This document shows, piece by piece, positions 35,038 through 44,599 of a DNA stretch of 59,444 bases (the first letter of the stretch is position 1; each line of letters begins with the position of its first letter). This DNA comes from Bacteroidales bacterium. Lineage in GTDB: Bacteria; Bacteroidota; Bacteroidia; Bacteroidales; F082. The stretch covers positions 1 through 59,444 of the forward strand of contig JAFYNK010000018.1 of NCBI GenBank assembly GCA_017548125.1, written 5' to 3'. A program made the translations under genes and the position numbers. Below the pieces are notes generated by a model. The model was not told the DNA's origin. It saw nothing but the letters and a program-made list of their open reading frames with translations, and did no database searches.

Positions 35038-37557
35038 ATGGCTGAAGAGAGAATTACTTTATTTGCAGAAATATTGCTGCCTTTACCAATACCTAGCACA
35101 TATACTTATCGTGTTCCTTTTGAGCTTAATCAGAAAGTGCGATTTGGTCAACGTGCAGTGGTTCAATTCGGCAAGACGAAAATTATGTCAGGTTTGATAG
35201 TTTCAATATCTAACAATGTGCCTGATTGTTCTAACATAAAATATATCATTGATATTCTTGATGATGAACCTATCATCAACCAGAACCAGCTGAAACTTTG
35301 GAATTGGATTTCGTCTTATTATCTTTGTTATTTGGGCGAAGTCATGCAGGCAGCGCTGCCTTCAGCTCTTAAGCTCTCCAGTGAATCGAAAATCTCTCTT
35401 GCAGAAGACTTTGAACTCGATAATGAGACTCTCAGCGATAACGAGTTCCTTATCGTGGAAGCGCTTCAGATACAGCCGCAGCTTACAATAACAGAGGTTA
35501 GTAAAATTATTGGATACAAGAAAGTAATGCCGTTGATAAAGACGATGATTGAGAAAAAAATCATCGTGATGCATGAAGAACTTCAACAGAAATATAAAGC
35601 TAAATATGAACGATATGTAAGATTGTCAAACTCATATCGTGAAGATGCTGCTATGCATCAGCTGATGGATAATCTTTCTAAAAGAGCATATAAACAGCTC
35701 GAACTTTTGATGGCTTTTTTTGTATTGGGCGGTTCTGCCGATAACGAAGTGCTTGCTTCTGAACTGATGAAAAAAGCTAACGCATCAAGCTCTATCTTGT
35801 CGGCAGTGATTGAAAAAGGAATATTCGAGACTTATCAGAAAAGAGTAAGCCGCTTGAAGGAATATAAAGCCTTGACAAGCGTTGACACTATACAACTTAC
35901 AGAAAAACAACAAGAAGCCTTTGATAATATTCATAAAGGCTTTGATGAGGAAAAACCTGTTTTGTTGCATGGCGTTACGGCAAGTGGTAAGACGGAAATT
36001 TATATAAAACTTATACAAGAAGCTATTGATGAAGGAAGACAAGTCCTTTATCTTCTTCCTGAAATAGCCCTGACAGAACAGATTATCAATCGATTAAAGA
36101 AATATTTCGGTGATAAGGTAGGCGTTTATCATTCGCGTTATGATGATAATGAACGTGTTGAGATCTGGCAGCAGGTGATGAATTTCAGGAATTCAGGAGA
36201 TGATGTTCATAGTTCAGAGTCTAAAACTCAAAGTTCAAAGTATCAAATCATCATAGGCTCACGTTCGTCTATATTCTTGCCTTTCAGTGATTTGGGATTG
36301 ATTATCGTGGATGAGGAACACGATGGTTCTTTCAAGCAGATTGACCCAGCTCCTCGTTATTCGGCTCGCGACCTCGCCGTCGTTATGTTTAAAACGTTCC
36401 ACGCTCGCCTCCTTCTTGGCTCTGCAACGCCTTCTTTTGAGTCTTATTATAATGCAAGGCAAAATAAATATCATCTGGTTACTATAGCCGAACGTTATGG
36501 TGGCGTTGAAATGCCGGAAATAATAGTCGATGACATGAGGATTGAGACTCGTCGTAAGACAATGCAGGCTAATTTCGGTAAGGTGCTGATTGACACTATG
36601 AATAAAACACTGGAAGAGAAAAACCAGGTGATTTTGTTCCAAAATCGTCGCGGCTTCTCGTTGAGAATAGAATGTGACCATTGCAACTATATACCTCAGT
36701 GTATCAACTGCGACGTGAGCTTGACTTATCATAAGAACCAGAACATCCTGAAATGTCATTATTGCGGCTATACTGCAAGCGTGCCAACGGAATGCCCATC
36801 GTGCAGAAGCACAGACTTGAAAATGCATGGATATGGAACGGAGAGAATTGAAGATGATTTGAAAATAATTTTCCCAGAGGCAAATAGCGCGCGCCTCGAC
36901 CTTGACACAACAAGAACTAAAAACAGCTATCAGTATATTCTTGAACAGTTTCAAAATAAGGAAACAGATATTCTCGTCGGTACGCAAATGGTTACCAAAG
37001 GCCTCGACTTCGATTCGGTCAAGACTGTTGGAATACTCAATGCTGACAATATGCTTACATTCCCTGATTTCAGAGCTTATGAAAGAAGTTTCCAGCTTAT
37101 GGAACAGGTGAGTGGCAGAGCTGGACGTAAAGGTGATAAAGGTAAAGTCATAATACAGACATTTCAACCTCAGCATCAGGTGATACAGAATGTCATGAGT
37201 CATGATTTTGTGAGATTTTATGAAGAACAAATGCCTGTGCGACGTCAGTTCAATTATCCTCCATATTCACGACTTATCTTGATAAGGTTAAAAGATGTTG
37301 ACAGCATGAAACTTAATAAGGCAGCGTATGAATTGGCAAGTATGTTCCGTCATGCTTTTAAGGAAAATGTTCTTGGACCAGAATATCCTATAGTGTCAAG
37401 AGTGAAGAATCTTTATATAAAGCAGATGATAATAAAGATAAACAAGGATTTATATTCTAATAAGGTAAAGGATTTTATCAAAGACACTATAGAGAAGTTT
37501 AAACATAACAACGAATTTAAGTCTGTTAAAATCCAAATTGACGTTGATCCTATATGA
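35038..37557 (+). CDS. priA: Primosomal replication restart helicase PriA
   Basis: 839 residues. It reloads the replisome at stalled forks. An N-terminal DNA-binding domain (about 1-115) is followed by the helicase core with Walker A GVTASGKTE near 313 and DEEH near 424, and four Cys pairs (CDHC, CINC, CHYC, CPSC, about 545-590) that bind two Zn. The C-terminal helicase half has DILVGTQMVTKGLDF and QVSGRAGRKGDKG. Residues about 381-402 contain an unusual polar insertion encoded by repeat-like sequence (TTCAGGAATTCAGG, GTTCAGAGT, CTCAAAGTTCAA) also found in the non-coding debris at 1899-2600. The frame is intact, so it is probably functional. Confidence 0.96.
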   Translation: MAEERITLFAEILLPLPIPSTYTYRVPFELNQKVRFGQRAVVQFGKTKIMSGLIVSISNNVPDCSNIKYIIDILDDEPIINQNQLKLWNWISSYYLCYLGEVMQAALPSALKLSSESKISLAEDFELDNETLSDNEFLIVEALQIQPQLTITEVSKIIGYKKVMPLIKTMIEKKIIVMHEELQQKYKAKYERYVRLSNSYREDAAMHQLMDNLSKRAYKQLELLMAFFVLGGSADNEVLASELMKKANASSSILSAVIEKGIFETYQKRVSRLKEYKALTSVDTIQLTEKQQEAFDNIHKGFDEEKPVLLHGVTASGKTEIYIKLIQEAIDEGRQVLYLLPEIALTEQIINRLKKYFGDKVGVYHSRYDDNERVEIWQQVMNFRNSGDDVHSSESKTQSSKYQIIIGSRSSIFLPFSDLGLIIVDEEHDGSFKQIDPAPRYSARDLAVVMFKTFHARLLLGSATPSFESYYNARQNKYHLVTIAERYGGVEMPEIIVDDMRIETRRKTMQANFGKVLIDTMNKTLEEKNQVILFQNRRGFSLRIECDHCNYIPQCINCDVSLTYHKNQNILKCHYCGYTASVPTECPSCRSTDLKMHGYGTERIEDDLKIIFPEANSARLDLDTTRTKNSYQYILEQFQNKETDILVGTQMVTKGLDFDSVKTVGILNADNMLTFPDFRAYERSFQLMEQVSGRAGRKGDKGKVIIQTFQPQHQVIQNVMSHDFVRFYEEQMPVRRQFNYPPYSRLILIRLKDVDSMKLNKAAYELASMFRHAFKENVLGPEYPIVSRVKNLYIKQMIIKINKDLYSNKVKDFIKDTIEKFKHNNEFKSVKIQIDVDPI

Positions 37558-37593
37558 TAGGATTTCTTCTAGCTTTCTTATTTGATTGGATAT

Positions 37594-37627
37594 AAAAAAA
37601 GAGCGACCGAATGATCGCTCTTTTTTT
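37594..37627. terminator. Bidirectional terminator between priA and the T9SS protein
   Basis: AAAAAAAGAGCGA pairs with TCGCTCTTTTTTT around CCGAATGA. A/T tracts on both sides let it serve both convergent genes. Confidence 0.9.
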
Positions 37628-37647
37628 GGAATATATTTCAGTGTTTA

Positions 37648-39597
37648 TTATTTAACAACAACTTTTGTTGTGTGGCTGTAACCGTTAGCTGTTACTGTGC
37701 AGAAGTAAACACCGCTGTTGAGGTCGTTGATTGAAACGCCGTTTTCACCTGTTGTTAAGTTTGTGTTAACAACTTTTACTGTTTGACCAGCAATGTTTGT
37801 GAAAGTAACTGTAGCGTTAGCATTCATTGATGAGCTTACGAAGATATATTCTGAAGCTGGGTTTGGATATACGTTATAAACAACGTCTTTAGCAACGATT
37901 TCTTCTGTACCTTCTAAGTATTCTGAAGAGATTTTGAAGATATAAGTCATGTTGCATTCTGGAACTGATTGGCTAGCGCCTGAACCCCATGCTAAACCAG
38001 GAACGTTGTCTGATACGTATGAGAACCAGAATTCATTGTTTCTTGTTACGCTTGGAGCAGCGTTAACGAACATTGATTCGTCAACCATGTGCATGAAGTC
38101 TTCGAATACGTGTTCAACAGCAACATGCCATGCATCTTCGTTAGCAGCTTTGTATGACATGATTGTTGATCTGTAGTAGTTTGAACCGTTGTAAAGTTCA
38201 CGTTCTGTATCGAGTGATGAATAAGCTAAAGCCAAGTTACCTGTTGGGTCAACTGAAAGAGCTGGGAAGCCTGAGCAGCTGCCGTAGAATTGGTAGATGT
38301 AGTCATCGTTTTTGTAGATAGCGTCAGCGTTGAAGTCAGCGATGTTGCTATAGAATGGTAACCAACCGCAGAAGTTGACTGAGTCCATTGAGTGGAGAGC
38401 ATAACCTTCATTTTCTGGGTCATCTTGCCATAATCTTAAGTTTGTTAAAGCAGCTCTTGTGTCATTCCAGTAAGCGATACCGTCAACTGTTCTACCATAG
38501 TAGTATGAGAATGTTGTACCGAGTTCTGTGTGAGCGTATGTTGCTACTGAGAATGCTACGTGTACTGTTCCGTCAGGACCAACAGCTACAGTGCTGTGAA
38601 CTGGAGTTTGAGCTGGATTATCTTCTGGAGTGATTGTGTTTGTGTCTGTTTCCCAGTCACCGTTATATGGGTTTTCCCAAACAACGATTCTTTCCCATGT
38701 TTGACCGTTGTCTGTTGATTTCATAACGAGAGCGTGGGCGTAGAATACTGTTGTGTAGCAGATAGCAACAACATCACCGTTTGAAGCGATTGAATAGTCG
38801 TCAGCGCTGTAGATGTCGATGTGTTCGTTTGTTTCTGCTAATGGTGAGTAACCAACTTCCCAGTTTTGACCGTCTGTTGAACGGCAGTAGAATTGAGCGT
38901 TAACCATAACGTCTGATGAAACTTGGTGTTGTGATGCGCAAACAACGTGGATGATGTCATTGTTAGGACCTGAAGTTGTAACTCTTGGCCATGATAATGA
39001 GAATGGGTATTCTAAACCTGTTGGGTTTGGAATTGAATAAGGACCGTCCCATTGACCTTCGCCAGCTTTTTCTCTGATCCAATAGTTAAGACCGCTTGAG
39101 TGGTTAACGAGGATTTCACCTTCTGCACCGTAAGGAGCGATTGATGGCCAACCTGTTCTTACGTCAGCACCTGTTGCGTTAGCTTCTTCACGTACTTCTG
39201 GAATGTCGTTGATGTTTGACATGTTACCGTTTTTGATGAAGTTGTAACCTGTACCACGGTCGCTAGCTGTTGTGTTAGCTTCTCTTGACATTGTAACTGC
39301 TACAGCAACGTCACCATTAGATTTTTGGTACATACGGTTTGATACGTGTCCGTTTGATTGTAAGTCGTAGTATGTTTCAACTGCAACAGCTTCTTCGAAG
39401 TTTGAATATCTGTTAACAACTACGCTATTGTTTGATTTTGATGAGTTTTCAATAACACTACCTGTGTAGATGTCATTTCCAACAGCAACCTTTGAAACTG
39501 TAGCTTTGCCTGATACGGCTTCTTTTGCTACACGGTTTTGTGCAAATGCACTAAATCCCATTACGAGACCTAATGAAAGTAAAAGAACTTTTTTCAT
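37648..39597 (-). CDS. T9SS-secreted BNR-like surface protein
   Basis: 649 residues. The signal peptide KKVLLLSLGLVMGFSAFAQ is followed by about 530 residues with repeated Asp-box-like segments (STDNGQTWERI, STDGQNWEVGY, VAVGPDGTVHVAF, LSVDPTGNLALAYS), suggesting a six-bladed sialidase-like propeller. The C-terminal T9SS type A domain reads VYPNPASEYIF, VTFTNIAGQTVKV, LNSGVYFCTVTANGYS and KVVVK. Catalytic Arg/Tyr residues of sialidases could not be placed, so an enzyme call is not made. Strong codon bias implies an abundant surface protein. Promoter TATATTTG lies at 39658-39665. Confidence 0.82.
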   Translation of the reverse strand: MKKVLLLSLGLVMGFSAFAQNRVAKEAVSGKATVSKVAVGNDIYTGSVIENSSKSNNSVVVNRYSNFEEAVAVETYYDLQSNGHVSNRMYQKSNGDVAVAVTMSREANTTASDRGTGYNFIKNGNMSNINDIPEVREEANATGADVRTGWPSIAPYGAEGEILVNHSSGLNYWIREKAGEGQWDGPYSIPNPTGLEYPFSLSWPRVTTSGPNNDIIHVVCASQHQVSSDVMVNAQFYCRSTDGQNWEVGYSPLAETNEHIDIYSADDYSIASNGDVVAICYTTVFYAHALVMKSTDNGQTWERIVVWENPYNGDWETDTNTITPEDNPAQTPVHSTVAVGPDGTVHVAFSVATYAHTELGTTFSYYYGRTVDGIAYWNDTRAALTNLRLWQDDPENEGYALHSMDSVNFCGWLPFYSNIADFNADAIYKNDDYIYQFYGSCSGFPALSVDPTGNLALAYSSLDTERELYNGSNYYRSTIMSYKAANEDAWHVAVEHVFEDFMHMVDESMFVNAAPSVTRNNEFWFSYVSDNVPGLAWGSGASQSVPECNMTYIFKISSEYLEGTEEIVAKDVVYNVYPNPASEYIFVSSSMNANATVTFTNIAGQTVKVVNTNLTTGENGVSINDLNSGVYFCTVTANGYSHTTKVVVK

Positions 39598-39657
39598 TTT
39601 AATGTTATTTTAAATTAATAATTAAGTTAATTTCTGAATACATTTCTATTCGAACTG

Positions 39658-39665
39658 CAAATATA
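39658..39665 (-). promoter_or_regulatory. TATATTTG promoter box for the T9SS BNR-like protein
   Basis: Minus-strand TATATTTG, about 60 bases before the ATG at 39597. Confidence 0.6.
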
Positions 39666-39810
39666 ATAATAATTCAAGCAAATGAGCATGGAAAACTAAG
39701 TTTTTTTATTTTTTTTTCACTTTAATTTTAACTTGCGTATTTCTAAATATTTAAGTAATTTTACCGCTTTATTTATTGAAAACGTTTTTATTATTATAAT
39801 TATCAAAAAA

Positions 39811-42753
39811 ATGAAAAAAACTATCACTTTAATCGTAGCTTTTACGTTTTTACTTTTCTCATGTTCAACGACAAAGAACGAGAAACAGGATTTGGCTCAA
39901 TATGTTAATCCTTTTATTGGAACAGGAGGCCATGGCCACACATATCCAGGTGCAGTGAATCCTTTCGGCATGATACAGAACAGTCCCGATACTCGTATGG
40001 ATTCTTGGGACGGCTGCTCTGGATACCATATTTCAGACTCTACAATACTCGGATTCAGCCTTACTCATCTCACAGGAACAGGCTGTAATGATTACGGTGA
40101 CTTCCGTTTTATGCCTGTAACAGGTAAGGTGTCTCTCAATTCTAAAGATTATAGCTCTTCTTTCAGTCATGAAAATGAAACAGCAAAAGCTGGTTATTAT
40201 TCTGTTGTCCTCAATGACTATAATATTAAGGTGGAACTTACAGCAGGCGACCGCGCTGCTATGCAACGCTATTCTTTCCCTCAAACAACCGACGCTCACA
40301 TCATCGTTGAATTGCAAGAGTCAAATACTTCAGCTGAAACAATTCACGAGTCGTTCATAACAATAGAAAGCGATAATGCAATCAGTGGATTCCGTCGTAC
40401 AGGTCAATGGGCTGCCGATCAATATCTTTATTTCTATGCTGAGTTCTCAAAACCTTTCACAGGTTATGGCATCTGTTCAGATAATATCGAATATCCAGGC
40501 ATGAAACATGCAGAAGGAAAAGACCTTCAAGCATGGCTCGACTTTGATGCAACCGACGGTGAACCTATTGTTATGCGTGTTGCTACTTCAGCCGTTGACG
40601 TTGAAGGCGCCAAGAAAAACCTCGCTGCTGAAATCAATGACTTTGACTTCGACGCTCTCGCTCAGAAATCATATCAATATTGGAATGACGAACTCAACCG
40701 TATTAATATTAATAGTGTAAACGAAAAAGATAAAACTGTTTTCTACACCTCATTATATCACTGCTTCAGCGTGCCTAATATCTATTCTGATGTTGACGGT
40801 CGCTATCGCGCTCATGACAAGAATATTTACCAAAGCGATGATACTCGTTATACTATCTTCTCGTTGTGGGATACATTTAGAACAGAACATCCTTTGCTCA
40901 CTCTTATCCAAAGAGAACGCAGCAAAGATATTATCAACACCTTCATTAATAATTACGAAACGGGCGGTCTCCTTCCTGTTTGGGAACTCGCAGCTAACGA
41001 GACAAATTGCATGATTGGCTATCACGCTATCCCTGTCATTGCTGATGCTTATTTCTGCGGCTTGGAAGGTGTTGACTATGAAAAAGCGCTTGAAGCTATG
41101 GTTAAGAGCGCTCGTGAAGATCAGTTCGGACTCGCTTGCTATAAAGAATACGGCTTCATCCCTTCTAACTGCGAAGGCGAATCTGTCTCTAAAACTCTTG
41201 AATATGCTTACGATGACTGGTGTATCGCTAAGATGGCAGAAGATATGGGCAGAAATGATATTGCTGACGAATTTTATCAAAGAGCTCAATATTACAAAAA
41301 TCTCTATGACCCATCAACAAAATTCTTCCGCGGAAAAAGAAACGGTTGCTTCGTAACTCCTTTCGACCCAACACAGGTCAACTTTATGTTAACAGAAGCT
41401 AACACATGGCAATATAACTTCTTCGTTCCTCAAGATATCAACACTCATATTGAAATGCTCGGTGGTGAGACTGCTTACGACAGAAAACTCAATGAGCTTT
41501 TCAATTCATCATCAGAAATGACTGGACGCGTTCAATCTGACATCACTGGTCTTATCGGACAATATGCTCACGGCAACGAGCCTAGTCACCACATGGCATA
41601 CCTTTATAATTATTTAGGAAAACCTAGCAAGACACAAAAACTCATCAACAAAATCATGAATGAGTTATACACAGACGAGCCAGACGGATTGTGCGGCAAC
41701 GAAGACTGCGGACAAATGTCGGCTTGGTATGTGATGAGCGCTATGGGATTCTATCCTGTTACACCAGCAAGCGGTTACTATGTGATTGGCGTGCCTCATT
41801 TTGAAGAAATGACCATCAATCTTGAAAACGGAAAAACATTCACAATAGTAGCTAACAATATTTCAAGAGAAAACAAATACATCGAATCTGTGAAATTAAA
41901 CGGCAAGTCATTGGATCGCAGCTTTATCTATTTTGATGAAGTTCACAATGGTGGCAAGCTGGTCTTTGAAATGACAAACAAACGCAATTCAACATGGGCA
42001 ACGCAAGCTAAAAATTGTCCAAAACAAAAGATAGAAAACTCAATCATAGTGACTGCTCCAATTATTAATGTAGCTTCTGATGTCTTCTTCGAAACATTGA
42101 ATGTGTCGATAAGTCACCTCGATGCAGATGCTAAGGTTTATTATACTATTGACGGAAGCACTCCAGATGAAAACAGCAATCTTTATACAGAACCTTTCGA
42201 TATCAAAGAAAGTGCTGATGTGAGAGTCGTTGCTGTGAAAGATGGCAAGAAGAGCAATGTTATTGAAGGCAACTTCAAAAAAATAGCAGCTGGAAGAACT
42301 ATTGAAATAGAAAATAAATACAACTCGCAATATGAAGCAGGCGGCGACATCGCTCTCATCGACTTCCAAAGAGGAAGCAGCAACTTTAGAGTCGGAACAT
42401 GGCAAGGCTATCACGGCGTTGACTTAGTCGCAACGGTTGACTTGAGCGAAAAGCAAGAATATAACAGACTTGCTGGTAGTTTCTTGCAAGATCAAAAGTC
42501 ATGGATTTTTATGCCAAAACAAGTTGAGTTCTTCATCTCTGATGACGGTAATAACTTCAAGTCGTTGGGAGTAATAAAAAATACAATTTCACAAGAGACA
42601 GAAGAACCTGTGCTTCATGAATTTGCTATCGACAAGAACTTTAGCGCAAGATATATCAAGATGGTTGCCAAGAAAATCGATGCTTGTCCTGACTGGCACG
42701 TCGGAGCTGGTGAGCCAGGATGGATATTCTGTGATGAGATTGTCATAGAATAA
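39811..42753 (+). CDS. GH92 family alpha-mannosidase-like lipoprotein with C-terminal accessory domains
   Basis: About 980 residues. KKTITLIVAFTFLLFSCS is an SPII signal; an in-frame upstream extension lacks a proper start and is ignored. The GH92 region (about 25-740) has VNPFIGTGGHGHTYPGA near the start, FSLTHLTGTGCNDYGD, FSLWDTFRTEHPL, GNEDCGQMSAWYVMSAMGFY and YVIGVPHFEEM. A chitobiase/hexosaminidase C-terminal-like domain (about 746-825; VYYTIDGSTPDENS) and a discoidin-like (F5/8C) domain (about 840-980) follow. GH92 enzymes are Ca-dependent exo-mannosidases of N-glycans. No SusC/D pair adjoins, so this looks like a stand-alone locus. Confidence 0.92.
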   Translation: MKKTITLIVAFTFLLFSCSTTKNEKQDLAQYVNPFIGTGGHGHTYPGAVNPFGMIQNSPDTRMDSWDGCSGYHISDSTILGFSLTHLTGTGCNDYGDFRFMPVTGKVSLNSKDYSSSFSHENETAKAGYYSVVLNDYNIKVELTAGDRAAMQRYSFPQTTDAHIIVELQESNTSAETIHESFITIESDNAISGFRRTGQWAADQYLYFYAEFSKPFTGYGICSDNIEYPGMKHAEGKDLQAWLDFDATDGEPIVMRVATSAVDVEGAKKNLAAEINDFDFDALAQKSYQYWNDELNRININSVNEKDKTVFYTSLYHCFSVPNIYSDVDGRYRAHDKNIYQSDDTRYTIFSLWDTFRTEHPLLTLIQRERSKDIINTFINNYETGGLLPVWELAANETNCMIGYHAIPVIADAYFCGLEGVDYEKALEAMVKSAREDQFGLACYKEYGFIPSNCEGESVSKTLEYAYDDWCIAKMAEDMGRNDIADEFYQRAQYYKNLYDPSTKFFRGKRNGCFVTPFDPTQVNFMLTEANTWQYNFFVPQDINTHIEMLGGETAYDRKLNELFNSSSEMTGRVQSDITGLIGQYAHGNEPSHHMAYLYNYLGKPSKTQKLINKIMNELYTDEPDGLCGNEDCGQMSAWYVMSAMGFYPVTPASGYYVIGVPHFEEMTINLENGKTFTIVANNISRENKYIESVKLNGKSLDRSFIYFDEVHNGGKLVFEMTNKRNSTWATQAKNCPKQKIENSIIVTAPIINVASDVFFETLNVSISHLDADAKVYYTIDGSTPDENSNLYTEPFDIKESADVRVVAVKDGKKSNVIEGNFKKIAAGRTIEIENKYNSQYEAGGDIALIDFQRGSSNFRVGTWQGYHGVDLVATVDLSEKQEYNRLAGSFLQDQKSWIFMPKQVEFFISDDGNNFKSLGVIKNTISQETEEPVLHEFAIDKNFSARYIKMVAKKIDACPDWHVGAGEPGWIFCDEIVIE

Positions 42754-42769
42754 GGTCATGATGACATAC

Positions 42770-42801
42770 AAAAAAAGAGGCTTTAAATAGCCTCTTTTTT
42801 T
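42770..42801. terminator. Bidirectional terminator between GH92 and rng
   Basis: AAAAAAAGAGGCT pairs with AGCCTCTTTTTTT around TTAAAT. It serves the convergent GH92 and rng genes. Confidence 0.9.
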
Positions 42802-42815
42802 GTACGCTTGTCTTT

Positions 42816-44381
42816 TTATAAAAGTATTTCGTCTCCGTTTTTATTGAGGAAGTTATACTGCATAATGTGGAAATTCTTAACTTCCTTAATATTGATGTTT
42901 CTGTGGTATCTCCATTTCCATTTTCTTCTTATCGAGAAAATACCTTTGGTCAGATATGCATAGATGAAAGGGTGGACTTGCACTGTGATATTGTCTTCAT
43001 TTTGATCTAAAAGCAAGTATTTTAAGTTGTTTTCTATTTCATCTATGAATAAGGCTGAAGATTTGATTTTGCCTGTTCCGTCGCATGTAGGGCATTTTTC
43101 TTGCACGGCGACTTCTGTTTCAGGTCTTACTCTTTGACGTGTAATTTGTATGAGACCGAATTTTGAAGCAGGCAGGATAGTGTGTCTTGCACGGTCTTTT
43201 GACATTTCCTCTTTAAGTTTGTTATATAACTCTTTTCTATTTGCCGGGTCGTGCATGTCGATAAAGTCAACGATGATGATTCCTCCCATATCACGGAGGC
43301 GTAGCTGACGTGCAATTTCAACTGCTGCTTCTAGATTGACAGACAAGGCGTTTTCTTCTTGAGAGTTTTCTTTGCTGACACGATGGCCGCTGTTAACGTC
43401 TATAACATGCATGGCTTCAGTGTGTTCAACAATGAGGTAAACACCATTTCTGATTGTGACTATTCTACCAAAAAGTCCTGCTATCTGTTTTTTGACACCA
43501 AATTCTTCAAAGATATGTTCTTTGCTTTTATGTAATTTTACGATGTCGAGTTTTTGAGGAGCAATGGTAAGAATAAAGCTTTTTATTTCTTCATAAAGAT
43601 TGGCATCGTCAATATATATACCATTAAACGACTCGTTTAAAATATCTCTCAGCACTACGGATGTTCTGTCAAGCTCGCTAATTAATTTGGTTGGAGAGTT
43701 GCATCCGCTTATAACTTGGGTCATGTTTTCCCATTTTTTAAGGAGAGTTTTAAGGTCTGCGTCGAGTTCTGCTACTTTTTTCCCTTCTGCTACAGTACGA
43801 ATGATAACGCCGAAGTTGTTAGGTTTGATGCTTTGGATAAGAAGTTTCAATCTTCTGCGTTCTTCGCTGCTTTTGATTTTCTGTGATACAGATACGCGAT
43901 TTGAGAATGGTACTAAGACGATATAACGTCCGGCGAATGATATATCTGATGTGAGGCGAGGACCTTTGGTGTTGATAGGTTCTTTGGCGATTTGAACAGG
44001 TATTCTGTCGCCTACAGAGATGAAATCTGATATTTTACCTGATTTGTCAATGTCTTTTTCCAATTCAAAAGATTCCATGTTCAACTGAGCCGTATTGCCG
44101 TCTTCAGCGAATTTGGTGAATTTCTTGAGTGAATTGATTTGAGGTCCGAGATCTAAATAATGCAAGAATGCATCTTTTCTACAGCCAATGTCGATGAAAG
44201 CTGAGTTTAATCCTGGGAGGATTTTCTTTACTCGACCGAGATATACGTCGCCTACTGAGATGCTGTTGTTTTTCTGTTCTTTATGAAATTCAACAAGCTG
44301 TTTGTCTTCCAACAAAACAATATTAACCTCTGAAACATCAGAACTGATGATGAGCTCTCTGTTGATTTGTGTAGTGTCCAT
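42816..44381 (-). CDS. rng: Ribonuclease G / E family endoribonuclease
   Basis: 521 residues, RNase G-like in length. The S1-type RNA-binding region (about 36-130) contains VGDVYLGRVKKILPGLNSAF and DIGCRKDAFLHYLD. The catalytic DNase I-like fold has VIDVNSGH and GIIIVDFIDMHD with metal-binding Asp residues. The Zn-link motif is CPTCDGTGKI. In other bacteria it processes 16S rRNA and degrades mRNA. It lies downstream of HU and a tiny basic protein, with an intrinsic-terminator-like hairpin (44420-44457) in between. Confidence 0.94.
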   Translation of the reverse strand: MDTTQINRELIISSDVSEVNIVLLEDKQLVEFHKEQKNNSISVGDVYLGRVKKILPGLNSAFIDIGCRKDAFLHYLDLGPQINSLKKFTKFAEDGNTAQLNMESFELEKDIDKSGKISDFISVGDRIPVQIAKEPINTKGPRLTSDISFAGRYIVLVPFSNRVSVSQKIKSSEERRRLKLLIQSIKPNNFGVIIRTVAEGKKVAELDADLKTLLKKWENMTQVISGCNSPTKLISELDRTSVVLRDILNESFNGIYIDDANLYEEIKSFILTIAPQKLDIVKLHKSKEHIFEEFGVKKQIAGLFGRIVTIRNGVYLIVEHTEAMHVIDVNSGHRVSKENSQEENALSVNLEAAVEIARQLRLRDMGGIIIVDFIDMHDPANRKELYNKLKEEMSKDRARHTILPASKFGLIQITRQRVRPETEVAVQEKCPTCDGTGKIKSSALFIDEIENNLKYLLLDQNEDNITVQVHPFIYAYLTKGIFSIRRKWKWRYHRNINIKEVKNFHIMQYNFLNKNGDEILL

Positions 44382-44419
44382 TCAGTTGAAAATATTTACA
44401 AAGGTTTAAAAATTAAAAA

Positions 44420-44457
44420 CATAACACAACACTGTGTTTGAACAATGCTGTGTTATG
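44420..44457 (-). terminator. Hairpin with T-tract between the small basic gene and rng
   Basis: On the minus strand CATAACACAGCA pairs with TGTTGTGTTATG across a loop, followed by TTTTTAATTTTT. It can end HU-operon transcripts or reduce read-through into rng. Confidence 0.75.
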
Positions 44458-44478
44458 TGAGTCGTGAATAATCCTAGA

Positions 44479-44571
44479 TTATTTCTTCTTCTTATGTCTA
44501 TCCTTTCTTAAACGTTTTTTACGTTTGTGTGTAGACATTTTGTGTCTTTTATGTTTTTTACCGTTTGGCAT
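44479..44571 (-). CDS. 30-residue highly basic protein, COX24/mS38-like
   Basis: ATG at 44571, 30 codons and TAA. The sequence begins MPNGKKHKRHKMSTHKRKKR and continues in LRKDRHKKKK, so nearly two thirds of it is Lys, Arg or His. I recognise it as the short Bacteroidota protein annotated as AURKAIP1/COX24-domain, a relative of the mitochondrial ribosomal protein mS38, so a ribosome-bound role is likely. It sits 28 bases after the HU gene. It is too short for most gene callers. The alternative is a generic RNA-binding peptide. Confidence 0.75.
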   Translation of the reverse strand: MPNGKKHKRHKMSTHKRKKRLRKDRHKKKK

Positions 44572-44599
44572 AACTGTAAATTTTTATATTATTATTGAT

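Noticed and set aside
36259-37230. 323-codon minus-strand frame within priA
   Set aside because: It lies wholly opposite the conserved helicase region and has no recognisable protein features.
40753-41289. 178-codon minus-strand frame within GH92
   Set aside because: Antisense shadow of a clear GH92 gene; no promoter or family match.
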